Below are positions 1 to 5,180 of a stretch of 12,054 nt of DNA, in pieces (positions within the stretch are counted from its first letter, which is position 1; every line of letters starts with the position of its first letter). A model generated the notes under the pieces. The model saw only the letters and a list, made by a program, of their open reading frames with translations, did not search any database and was not told the DNA's origin. Source of the DNA: a bacterium (lineage in GTDB: Bacteria; Caldisericota; Caldisericia; B22-G15); NCBI GenBank assembly GCA_012517755.1, contig JAAYUH010000050.1, forward strand, positions 1 through 12,054. Direction: 5' to 3'. Position numbers and translations under genes: made by a program.

Positions 1-63
1 TTCCATTTTAGTTTTATTTCCTAAATTAAATTTGTATATTCTTTCTAATTTAACCTTAATCAT
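1..63 (-). CDS. Partial CDS, N-terminus of an unrecognised protein (runs off the window)
   Basis: An ATG at 63-61 on the minus strand opens a frame that stays open for 21 codons to the window edge, starting MIKVKLERIYKFNLGNKTK. An in-frame stop lies just upstream at 72-70, so this is the only ATG available. A GAGGTGG sequence lies on the minus strand at 89-83, about 20 nt before the ATG, which is too far for a normal ribosome site. A good promoter at 145-117 points into it. Family not recognised; too little is present to name it. That it is a real gene is inferred from the promoter and the open frame. Confidence 0.5.
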   Translation of the reverse strand, partial: MIKVKLERIYKFNLGNKTKME

Positions 64-116
64 TTTTATCTATTATTAAATTCCACCTCATATAAGAAAT
101 TATTTTATCTATTAAT

Positions 117-145
117 ATTATACAATCAAATTAATTTTTTGTCAG
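117..145 (-). promoter_or_regulatory. Sigma-70-type promoter reading leftward
   Basis: On the minus strand CTGACA (145-140) is followed by a 17-bp spacer and a perfect TATAAT (122-117). Transcription would start near 110 and give a leader of about 47 nt before the ATG at 63. It lies downstream of the repressor gene, so the partial gene at the left edge probably has its own promoter. Confidence 0.55.
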
Positions 146-300
146 CAAAACTTTTCTTCTTTTTTGTTGTAACTTTAAATTTTACCACTAAAACCCTTTC
201 CTCTTTTTTACCATTATAATTCTTGCTGCAAACACTTTCCCTTTTTCCATTATGATTTTTAACACTAAAACTTCTTTCTTTTTACTGACATTATAACTTT
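141..300 (-). repeat. Degenerate tandem copies of the repressor gene's 3' end
   Basis: The last codons of the repressor gene (300-265, minus strand) are followed by three more or less decayed copies at about 260-231, 230-184 and 183-141. Copy units are 30-47 bp. The clearest pair is the coding end at 300-265 and the unit at 230-184: read on the minus strand, the coding end gives IMSVKRKKF-stop and the copy still reads IMVKKRKGF-stop. On the plus strand the shared core is ACTAAAAC, then a pyrimidine run, then ATTATAA. The units do not form an ORF. They make up most of the 264 bases left of the gene. Confidence 0.6.
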
Positions 301-963
301 GTATAGTTTGATGTCCATATCAGGTGTTAGTTCAATTGGTTGATAGTTATCATTTGCTGGTAAGAGAAAAACCTTATCTTTCTCTTTCTTTAATCTTTTG
401 AAAGTAACTTTATTATTAATTATTGCAATAACCAATGAACCATTTTCAACTTGTATATCTGGATTAACCAAAAGAACATCTCCATCCTCAATTCCTAAAT
501 TTTTCATTGAATCACCTTCAACTATAAGAGCAAAAGAGACATCTTTTACCTCTCTATCTGGCATAGTTATGGTATCAATTGGATATAAGATATCTTCAAG
601 TTCTAAAGGTGAACCAGCAGAAACATAACCTAATATAGGTATCTCTCTTAATGGAATCTTTTTTAGTGTGTATATAACTTTAAGTAGTTTCTCCTTCTCC
701 TCTTTATTTAGAGTTCTGATAAGTTTATTTAATAGTGAAACATCATCTTCTGTAATTATATACTCATCCTCTTTTGATATTAGTTCAGTTATAGGAACAT
801 TAAATGTTTCAGATATCTTTTTTAATACTTTTAACCCTGCATTACTATAACCATTCTCAAGTTGATAGACAAATGTAGGGGAGTAACCAAGTCTTCTTGC
901 AAACTCAGATTGAGATAATCCTAAACTCTCTCTAAATTTTTTAATTCTATTGCTGCTCTTCAT
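265..963 (-). CDS. XRE-family repressor with S24 (LexA/CI-like) autoprotease domain
   Basis: Transcriptional repressor of the self-cleaving type, 232 aa. Residues 5-62 form a helix-turn-helix of the XRE/Cro type (LSQSEFARRLGYSPTFVYQL at 16-35). Residues 107-225 form the S24 peptidase domain: the expected Ala116-Gly117 cleavage site (GYVSAGSP), nucleophile Ser152 in EGDSM, and general base Lys189 in VTFKRL are all present. Family knowledge says RecA-stimulated or similar self-cleavage would inactivate it. The start is set by GGAGGT (972-967) just before the ATG. It is divergent from a rightward promoter at 1087-1114 with a built-in inverted repeat, so it probably controls the rightward genes (inference). 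It could be a phage-type or stress-type repressor; the classical LexA gene is less likely because the HTH is XRE rather than winged. Confidence 0.92.
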   Translation of the reverse strand: MKSSNRIKKFRESLGLSQSEFARRLGYSPTFVYQLENGYSNAGLKVLKKISETFNVPITELISKEDEYIITEDDVSLLNKLIRTLNKEEKEKLLKVIYTLKKIPLREIPILGYVSAGSPLELEDILYPIDTITMPDREVKDVSFALIVEGDSMKNLGIEDGDVLLVNPDIQVENGSLVIAIINNKVTFKRLKKEKDKVFLLPANDNYQPIELTPDMDIKLYKVIMSVKRKKF

Positions 964-989
964 AATACCTCCATATAGTAATTTATTAA

Positions 990-1017
990 ATTATAAAAAA
1001 AATTAATATTTTGTCAA
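990..1017 (-). promoter_or_regulatory. Promoter of the S24 repressor gene
   Basis: On the minus strand TTGACA (1017-1012) and TATAAT (995-990) are separated by 16 bp, an almost perfect sigma-70 promoter. The start would be near 983, giving a leader of about 20 nt that contains GGAGGT directly ahead of the repressor ATG at 963. Confidence 0.8.
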
Positions 1018-1086
1018 GCATCTATATTTTTATAACTATCATTTTTACACAAAATCTCTCACTAATAATATTTTTATAGTAATCAC

Positions 1087-1114
1087 TTGATAGTATGTTA
1101 TTTTATACTATGAT
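1087..1114 (+). promoter_or_regulatory. Rightward promoter facing the repressor gene
   Basis: TTGATA (1087-1092), a 16-bp spacer and TATGAT (1109-1114), one mismatch from consensus in each box. It diverges from the repressor promoter about 95 bp away and would drive the small-ORF region to the right, perhaps reaching the dehydratase genes. A 7-bp inverted repeat fills its spacer. The call rests on box quality and position. Confidence 0.55.
1090..1111. promoter_or_regulatory. Inverted repeat, probable repressor operator
   Basis: ATAGTAT (1090-1096), 8 bp of spacer, ATACTAT (1105-1111): a perfect 7-bp dyad. It overlaps the end of the -35 box and the start of the -10 box of the rightward promoter, so a bound dimer would block polymerase. 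The neighbouring S24 repressor is the obvious ligand (inference). Related half-site sequence TATAGTAAT occurs at 974-982 and 1075-1083. Confidence 0.5.
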
Positions 1115-1140
1115 AGATATAGTAAAAGATTTAAAGAATT

Positions 1141-1376
1141 TGAAGGTGGAAAACATAAAAAAGATAGGAAAGATGCAAAAGTTGGAAAATAAAAAAAGAA
1201 AGAAATGGAGATATCTTTAAAGAATGGTAAGGTTGGAGTTAAAAAAGAGAAAATATGGAAAATTGGAATTAAAAAAGGAAAGAGGAAAAGATTGTTTCTG
1301 TTAAAAAGGTTTAGATTTAAAAAAAAGGAGGGGCATGTTGTCTCTATTAAAAAGTTTAGATTTAAAAAAAGAAAGG
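1141..1376 (+). repeat. Purine-rich degenerate repeat tract
   Basis: About six imperfect units of 30-46 bp, each with a core like GTTGGAATTAAAAAAGGAAAG, starting near 1141, 1177, 1231, 1262, 1292 and 1338. The last two are the best pair: 1292-1328 and 1338-1375 share TTAAAAAG followed by TTTAGATTTAAAAAAA, offset 46 bp. The final unit runs into the start of the next ORF. No long ORF crosses the tract before 1335. The tract is almost pure A/G on the plus strand and probably arose by slippage and decay. Confidence 0.5.
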
Positions 1377-1616
1377 GTTGCTAATATTTCTATCGAAAAT
1401 AAAATGTCTGATGTATCTGTTGAAAACAAAATTTCTAATACTTTTGTTGAAAACAAGGTATCCAATAGTTCTGTTAAAGATAGAATATTTTACATCTTTA
1501 TTAAAGATAGGTTACTTTACCTCTCTATTAGGATACAAAATAATTCTGAAATCATTCTACATTTTATAGATTATAAAAATATTAAAGGAGAAAAAAGATG
1601 TTTAAAGAGATTTTAG
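1335..1616 (+). CDS. Small repeat protein, unrecognised
   Basis: 93-aa ORF with a strong ribosome site, AAGGAGG at 1325-1331, before ATG. Residues 15-68 are six consecutive 9-residue repeats of the type V-x-N-x-S-V-E-N-K (for example MSDVSVENK, ISNTFVENK, VSNSSVKDR), encoded by an uninterrupted 27-bp DNA repeat. The C-terminus is basic. No signal peptide or known domain is visible. It overlaps the next ORF by 19 bp. Because the repeat length is a multiple of three, a second frame is also open through the array, so an open frame alone is weak proof of a gene. The ribosome site favours this frame. It may also be a decayed remnant. Confidence 0.4.
   Translation: MLSLLKSLDLKKERVANISIENKMSDVSVENKISNTFVENKVSNSSVKDRIFYIFIKDRLLYLSIRIQNNSEIILHFIDYKNIKGEKRCLKRF
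1377..1538 (+). repeat. Six tandem 27-bp repeats
   Basis: Six 27-bp units begin at 1377, 1404, 1431, 1458, 1485 and 1512, with no spacers. Units two and three are most alike, sharing GTTGAAAACAA near their ends; the last two have diverged. Each encodes nine residues of the small ORF at 1335. The unit length keeps the frame. The lack of unique spacers excludes a CRISPR array. Confidence 0.8.
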
Positions 1617-1801
1617 AGAAGTTAAAACGGAAAGAGATTTCTGAGATTAAAACAGATTCTGGTGATGAGTTTAGTAAGATCGAAGTTAGTGATGTAAAAG
1701 AGGAGTGTGTTGAAGTTAAGGATGAGGATTTTAAATTTTTTATCATATTTTCAAGCATTGACTATTTAGATCTCTATTGTGTTAAAAAGGGGAGCGATTA
1801 A
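1598..1801 (+). CDS. Small acidic/basic protein, unrecognised
   Basis: 67-aa ORF with AAAGGAG at 1584-1590, 7 nt before ATG, and a 19-bp overlap with the preceding ORF, as in a coupled pair. Residues 1-46 are highly charged (Lys/Glu/Asp) and helix-prone. Residues 46-60 are hydrophobic and aromatic (FKFFIIFSSIDYLDLY). One of its two cysteines is at 61. The 3' third is duplicated 75 bp downstream after its stop codon. No family recognised. The good ribosome site supports translation; a relic of a longer gene is the alternative. Confidence 0.45.
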   Translation: MFKEILEKLKRKEISEIKTDSGDEFSKIEVSDVKEECVEVKDEDFKFFIIFSSIDYLDLYCVKKGSD

Positions 1802-1858
1802 TTAATGTTATTTTTTATCAGACTTTCAAGCATTGAGTATTTAGATCTCTATAGTGTT
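1735..1858 (+). repeat. In-frame 75-bp tandem duplication
   Basis: Bases 1735-1783 recur at 1810-1858 with four mismatches in 49 bp. The offset of 75 bp is exactly 25 codons, so both copies encode nearly the same peptide: SSIDYLDLY in the first and SSIEYLDLY in the second. The junction carries GATTAATTAATG (1796-1807), which appears again at 1920-1931. The second copy lies beyond the stop of the ORF at 1598-1801. Confidence 0.8.
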
Positions 1859-1879
1859 GAATATAAAAAAGAGGGTTAG
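1805..1879 (+). CDS. Very short ORF, duplicated C-terminus of the preceding ORF
   Basis: 24-codon ORF starting 3 nt after the preceding stop. Its core, SSIEYLDLYSV, is a copy of the end of the upstream protein. There is no good ribosome site apart from the upstream GGGGAG around 1789-1794. A further 13-codon ORF at 1884-1925 follows. Both may be only duplication debris. Listed because the start is well placed for reinitiation. Confidence 0.2.
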   Translation: MLFFIRLSSIEYLDLYSVEYKKEG

Positions 1880-1928
1880 GTTGATGATAAATAGCAAGAA
1901 AGTTAATGAAGAAGAGGGTGATTAATTA

Positions 1929-2027
1929 ATGTTTATAATTACAATCTATTGTAAAAATTGTGGTGAGATAAACAGCATAAAGAGATTGGTTAAGAGGAGT
2001 AGGATAAAAGGAGGCTTTTCTTATTAA
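1929..2027 (+). CDS. Very short basic ORF with one CxxC pair
   Basis: 32-codon ORF whose start lies in the second copy of GATTAATTAATG. It carries YCKNCGEI (residues 7-14), like half of a zinc ribbon, followed by a basic stretch. A GAGGGTG at 1914-1920 lies 8 nt before the ATG. It could be a small peptide or the N-terminal stump of a lost zinc-ribbon protein. Low confidence. Confidence 0.25.
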   Translation: MFIITIYCKNCGEINSIKRLVKRSRIKGGFSY

Positions 2028-2028
2028 G

Positions 2029-2193
2029 ATGAAAGATACACATCTTATCTATCTAATACTTGCTTATATCTTTAATGAGTTTGATGAGAAGAAATTATTA
2101 AAAAAGATCTATGAATTATCAAATAAATCTGATGATGAGATAAAAGAGTTTTTAAATAAAATTGGAGGTAATTTATATGGAAGTAGTAAATAA
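2029..2193 (+). CDS. Small hypothetical protein
   Basis: 54-aa ORF starting one base after the previous stop. AAAAGGAGG (2006-2014) is upstream, 14 nt from ATG, which is longer than usual. The N-terminal 15 residues are hydrophobic (LIYLILAYIF). The rest is a charged helix-like segment (KKLLKKIYELSNKSDDEIKE). Composition looks like a genuine small helical protein, perhaps membrane-associated at its N-terminus. It overlaps the next ORF by 17 bp. No family recognised. Confidence 0.45.
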   Translation: MKDTHLIYLILAYIFNEFDEKKLLKKIYELSNKSDDEIKEFLNKIGGNLYGSSK

Positions 2194-2287
2194 AATAATA
2201 AATAGAAGTGAAAATTTAACTATCTACCTCAACTTTCCTTATAATGAGACAAAGGTGTCAGGCACCAAAGTCTCATTCTGCAGATAA
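2177..2287 (+). pseudogene. Short ORF cut by a REP-like insertion
   Basis: 36-codon ORF with a strong GGAGGT (2164-2169) 7 nt before ATG. The first 22 residues look like ordinary protein (MEVVNKIINRSENLTIYLNF). From residue 24 the reading frame enters the hairpin element at 2245-2322 and stops inside it. The most economical reading is a gene start truncated by insertion of that element, though a real short peptide cannot be excluded. No downstream continuation of the frame was recognised. Confidence 0.4.
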
Positions 2288-2322
2288 AAGATAAGTCTAT
2301 AGCGCTTAGTGCCTTTGTCTCA
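2245..2322. mobile_element. REP-like palindromic element with terminal inverted repeats
   Basis: The ends are an exact 11-bp inverted pair: TGAGACAAAGG (2245-2255) and CCTTTGTCTCA (2312-2322). The left end is itself an imperfect palindrome (2245-2275): arms TGAGAC/GTCTCA, opposed AAA/AAA, then GGTG/CACC around loop TCAGG (2258-2262). A degenerate direct repeat follows (2270-2298 and 2317-2345, 23 of 29 matching). Elements with a GTCAGGC core are, as I recall, common near REP-associated tyrosine transposases. No transposase is in this window, so it would be non-autonomous. Confidence 0.6.
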
Positions 2323-2408
2323 CTCTTGAAATAAACGATAAGACTTTGATATCTGATACCTTTTTTAATTTTTATACTCCAGGTTGATTTGATATATAAT
2401 TGTTATTA

Positions 2409-2704
2409 TATGGATATTAAGAATTTAAAGAGGCTTTATGAAGAGATTGGATAATAAAAAACAGGCAGTGGAGCAGTATCATTGTATATGAATTTAAAGA
2501 AATTTAAATGAAATGGCATATTGGAGGTTTATATTCATATAAGAATTTGACGGAAGTTAAATGAAGCAGGATTTAGGAGATGTATCATAATATAAAGATT
2601 TAAAGGAGCTATACGAATAGAGTTTAAATAATACGAGAAGAGCTTGGATAATATGATAAAAGCAGAGGAATGGTGACATTGTATATGAATTTAAAGGAAG
2701 TTAA
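2409..2704 (+). repeat. Five decayed copies of the 5' end of the next gene
   Basis: Between the small-ORF region and the dehydratase gene at 2705 lie five partial, stop-ridden copies of that gene's first codons, near 2409-2456, 2458-2511, 2512-2559, 2560-2634 and 2635-2704. The copy at 2560 is the clearest: it starts ATGAAGCAGGAT, reads MKQDLGDVS then a stop, and resumes as KDLKELYE, against MRQDIGDIS and MNLKKLYEE in the functional gene. Several copies end in TTAAATGA, the same string that carries the real start codon. This tract and the hairpin element before it fill the space from 2288 to 2704; no other gene is visible there, and I found no convincing promoter. Confidence 0.8.
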
Positions 2705-3820
2705 ATGAGACAGGATATAGGTGATATATCATCGTATATGAATTTGAAGAAGCTTTATGAGGAGAGTTTGGATGATAGCTTAAAAGATGAGAATTCATTT
2801 TTCTATTTTTGTTCTTATGTGCCAGTTGAAGTTATACACGCCTCGGGTTTTAGACCAGTGAGATTAAATGTAAATTTAGATACTTTTTATCTTTCTGATG
2901 AAGTTACTCCAAAATATCTTTGTCCCTATTTAAAATCTGTTATTGAACTTTTTTTAAAGAAAAATTTGAAAGCAAAAAACATAATTTTTACTGATGGATG
3001 CGATTCATCAAGAAGAGTTTTTGAAATTTTTAAAGAGTTAGGTTTTGTTGATAAGTTTTATTATCTAAAGATACCTTTCAATGAAAATCAAAAAGATATT
3101 GAATTTTTTAAAGATGAGATAGAAAAATTATATCTGTTATTGAATGGAAAAATAGATAAAGAAAAATTAGTGAATTCGATAAATTTATACAATTCAGGAA
3201 AAAAGAAGTTAAAAGAGTTAATCAGTTATTCACAAAATGATAGTTTAAGTAAAAATTATTTAAATTATATTTTCCAGATAATTGATATAGAAGATTTTTT
3301 GAATCAAAAGTTTGAGATTGATAACAAAAAAAGTGAAATCAAAAAAAGATTTTATCTTTTTTCAACCATATTTCCATTAAAATTTATAGAGTTTGCTAAC
3401 TCTTTAGGAATGTCTTTTGATTATGATGATACCTGCTTTGGATATAAAAATTTAAGTTTAATTGAAACAGAAGACCCCTTATTATCTGAAGATCCCTTGT
3501 TATCTGAAGATTCCTTATTATCTGAAGACCCATTATTTTCTATCGCAAGATACTACTTGAAAAGAGAGGGTTGTGTAAGAAAAAGAGATTTCGTTTCAAG
3601 GATAGAGAGTATAATTAAAAATTACAAAAATGGGAATTATAAAGGAGTTGTTATTTACAATTTAAAATATTGTGATCCTTTAATCTTTTATCTCCCTCTA
3701 ATAAAAGACAGATTATCTAAAGAAAATATTCCAACACTTATAATCGATGACGATTACACTTTAGGTGCAAAGGGTCAAATAAGAACGAGAATAGAAGCCT
3801 TTTTGGAGATGGTTAAATGA
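2705..3820 (+). CDS. 2-hydroxyacyl-CoA dehydratase family subunit, six-cysteine (double-cubane-like) type
   Basis: 371 aa, HGD-D family (HgdB, BcrB/C and double-cubane cluster proteins): cytoplasmic iron-sulfur protein receiving electrons from an ATP-dependent activator. Family marks are CSYVPVEVIHASGF (36-49), CP at 73-74, DGCDSSRR (97-104), DDTCFGYK (241-248), YCDP (322-325), and the C-terminal QIRTRIEAFLE (358-368). Its cysteines number exactly six (36, 73, 99, 244, 290, 323), the count expected for an [8Fe-9S] double cubane, whereas classical dehydratase subunits use three. Residues 256-279 are a four-fold EDPLLS repeat. The start has AAGGAAG at 2694-2700; a later Met12 is possible. It ends in ATGA overlapping a now-abortive copy of the next gene's start. 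Substrate unknown. Confidence 0.88.
   Translation: MRQDIGDISSYMNLKKLYEESLDDSLKDENSFFYFCSYVPVEVIHASGFRPVRLNVNLDTFYLSDEVTPKYLCPYLKSVIELFLKKNLKAKNIIFTDGCDSSRRVFEIFKELGFVDKFYYLKIPFNENQKDIEFFKDEIEKLYLLLNGKIDKEKLVNSINLYNSGKKKLKELISYSQNDSLSKNYLNYIFQIIDIEDFLNQKFEIDNKKSEIKKRFYLFSTIFPLKFIEFANSLGMSFDYDDTCFGYKNLSLIETEDPLLSEDPLLSEDSLLSEDPLFSIARYYLKREGCVRKRDFVSRIESIIKNYKNGNYKGVVIYNLKYCDPLIFYLPLIKDRLSKENIPTLIIDDDYTLGAKGQIRTRIEAFLEMVK
3470..3541 (+). repeat. Coding 18-bp minisatellite (four units)
   Basis: Four tandem 18-bp units encode EDPLLS, EDPLLS, EDSLLS and EDPLFS (residues 256-279). They sit 12 residues after Cys244. The last unit leads into IARYYL, the usual family continuation after a DPL motif, so the array looks like amplification of one loop. 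Third-position differences between units show it is not brand new. Confidence 0.85.
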
Positions 3821-3918
3821 AAATTGACGTTTCAAAACTTAAACTTTTATGATAAATTGGGGCCTGACCCTTTTTTAACATTTTTGGAGATGGTTAAATG
3901 AAAATTGATGTTTCAAAA
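3800..3918 (+). repeat. 38-bp direct repeats enclosing a short insert
   Basis: Bases 3800-3837 recur at 3881-3918 with one mismatch, offset 81 bp. Each copy holds the end of the first subunit gene (GGAGATGGTTAAATGA) and the first codons of the second. The first copy gives an 11-codon dead-end ORF at 3817-3852 (MKIDVSK then KLL-like residues and a stop). The second copy supplies the true start with GGAG at 3886-3889. The intervening 43 bp carry a REP-like core. Confidence 0.9.
3838..3880. mobile_element. Minimal REP-like palindrome between the two subunit genes
   Basis: The 43 bp between the direct repeats contain GGGGCCTGACCC (3859-3870): GGG/CCC arms around CCTGA. On the minus strand the loop is TCAGG, the same as in the element at 2245-2322. 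A T6 run follows (3871-3876), which could give slight terminator activity, but a 3-4 bp stem is weak. Its placement inside a 38-bp duplication suggests insertion with target duplication, or duplication during repair. Confidence 0.45.
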
Positions 3919-5136
3919 GTAAATCCTAACTACCTAAAAAAAATATTATCACAGAGATATCTTTATCCATTGATTTATGGTGTTTTGCTACAGGTTTTAA
4001 GACCAGATGAGATTGGTAAAGTTTCAATAAAATTCGCACTTGATTTAGTTAAGAAAAATTTTAATCCAAAAAATAAAGTTTTTTATATCAATGTTTTTAC
4101 ACCAACAGAAATCTTTTTCCCCTTAAGTGTTTTTCCAATATTACCAGAGGTAGTCTCTGGTGTTACTGCTAATTTTGGTATAAGTGATGCTATTCTCTCT
4201 GAAAGCGATGAACTTATTTTTTCAAAAGATGTTTGTAGTGTCCATAGGAATCTTTTAGGATTAATCAAAATGGGTTTTCTACCTGATCCTGACTACATAT
4301 TAACATTAGATAAACCTTGTCATTCTGCTGTTCATTCATTTTACTTAATATCTAAATTTTATGGTGGCGATTACCGTATTATAGATATACCTGAAGAAGA
4401 GAGTGAAAAAAATATAGAATATGTAGCAAAAAAATTGGAAGAGACCTTTAAATTTTTTTCAAATGAGCTAAAAATAAAAAATCCATATAAAAAGTTGGAT
4501 AAGGCAATAGATTTATCTAATGAAACAAGAAAATATTTGATAGAGATTAATGAGATTAGAAAGAAAAAGGTTGTTATTGATGGAAAAAATTTTTTAGGTT
4601 ATCTTGGTATGATTTTTTCTTCTTTTGGTTCAACTTATGGAAGGGATTTTTTTAAACTTTTAAGAGATAAATTAAAAAAATTGTATGAAGAGGGTTATGA
4701 ATTACCAGTTAAGAAAAGATTGTATTGGTTACATCTTGGTCCATATTTTAAAACCGATTTTTTTGATTATTTGAACCAAAAAGGTGCCTATATATCTTTT
4801 GAAGAGACAAGCAATGTTTATTGGGAAGAGTTTGACAAAAATGATCCATTCAAATCTTTAGCTAAAAAATTAATCAATTACAAAATATTTTCTAATCTTG
4901 AAGAAAGATATAAAACAACTCTAAAGGCTGTTGATGATTACAAAATTGATAGAGTCATTATATTTAATCAGTGGGGTTGCAGGCAAGGAGCAGGAAGTTC
5001 ATATCTATTAAGAAAAAAATTGATTGCTTCAGGTATTCCATGTATAATAATTGATGGTGATCTTGTTGATGAATCAAATTTTCCAAAAGAGCAGAACAAA
5101 ACAAGGATGGAAGGATTTTTGGAGATTTTAAAGTGA
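3898..5136 (+). CDS. 2-hydroxyacyl-CoA dehydratase family second subunit
   Basis: 412 aa, HGD-D family, partner of the gene before it. Visible marks: a CSVHRNLLG segment (113-121), KPCHSAVHSF (139-148), QWGCRQGAGSS (358-368), GIPCIIIDGDLVD (379-391) and the family C-terminus KTRMEGFLEIL (401-411). Cysteines are at 113, 141, 361 and 382. The first three fit the three ligands of a [4Fe-4S] cluster in this family; the fourth sits where partner proteins often have a hydrophobic residue. Start chosen at ATG 3898 with GGAG 8 nt upstream, inside the second copy of a 38-bp duplication. Ancestrally it probably overlapped the previous gene by ATGA. It may be the substrate-binding partner of the six-cysteine subunit (inference). 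Confidence 0.88.
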   Translation: MKIDVSKVNPNYLKKILSQRYLYPLIYGVLLQVLRPDEIGKVSIKFALDLVKKNFNPKNKVFYINVFTPTEIFFPLSVFPILPEVVSGVTANFGISDAILSESDELIFSKDVCSVHRNLLGLIKMGFLPDPDYILTLDKPCHSAVHSFYLISKFYGGDYRIIDIPEEESEKNIEYVAKKLEETFKFFSNELKIKNPYKKLDKAIDLSNETRKYLIEINEIRKKKVVIDGKNFLGYLGMIFSSFGSTYGRDFFKLLRDKLKKLYEEGYELPVKKRLYWLHLGPYFKTDFFDYLNQKGAYISFEETSNVYWEEFDKNDPFKSLAKKLINYKIFSNLEERYKTTLKAVDDYKIDRVIIFNQWGCRQGAGSSYLLRKKLIASGIPCIIIDGDLVDESNFPKEQNKTRMEGFLEILK

Positions 5137-5180
5137 AGTATTTTGAGTTTTAGTGATGAAAAATTGTTTGAAAGAGTTTA

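Noticed and set aside
398..850. Plus-strand ORFs opposite the repressor gene
   Set aside because: They are the complement of a well-defined XRE/S24 coding sequence and show low-complexity Ser/Phe-rich translations.
1061..1080. ACTA-N12-TAGT as a second repressor operator
   Set aside because: The half-sites have the opposite orientation and a different spacing from the strong dyad at 1090-1111.
1110..1220. 36-codon ORF on the plus strand after the repressor's divergent promoter
   Set aside because: Its ATG lies inside the proposed -10 box, so a transcript from that promoter could not carry it, and it has no ribosome site.
1377..1538. Possible CRISPR array
   Set aside because: Units of 27 bp follow each other directly with no unique spacers, they diverge along the array, and they encode a regular peptide repeat.
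1378..1569. Second open frame through the 27-bp repeats
   Set aside because: A repeat of three-fold length without stops keeps other frames open too; this one has no ribosome site.
3859..3876. GGGGCCTGACCC followed by T6 as a rho-independent terminator
   Set aside because: The stem is only 3-4 bp, too weak for a convincing terminator, and it separates two subunits that should be expressed together.
4083..4268. Minus-strand ORF inside the second dehydratase subunit
   Set aside because: Antisense of a conserved coding region, no ribosome site, no recognisable protein.
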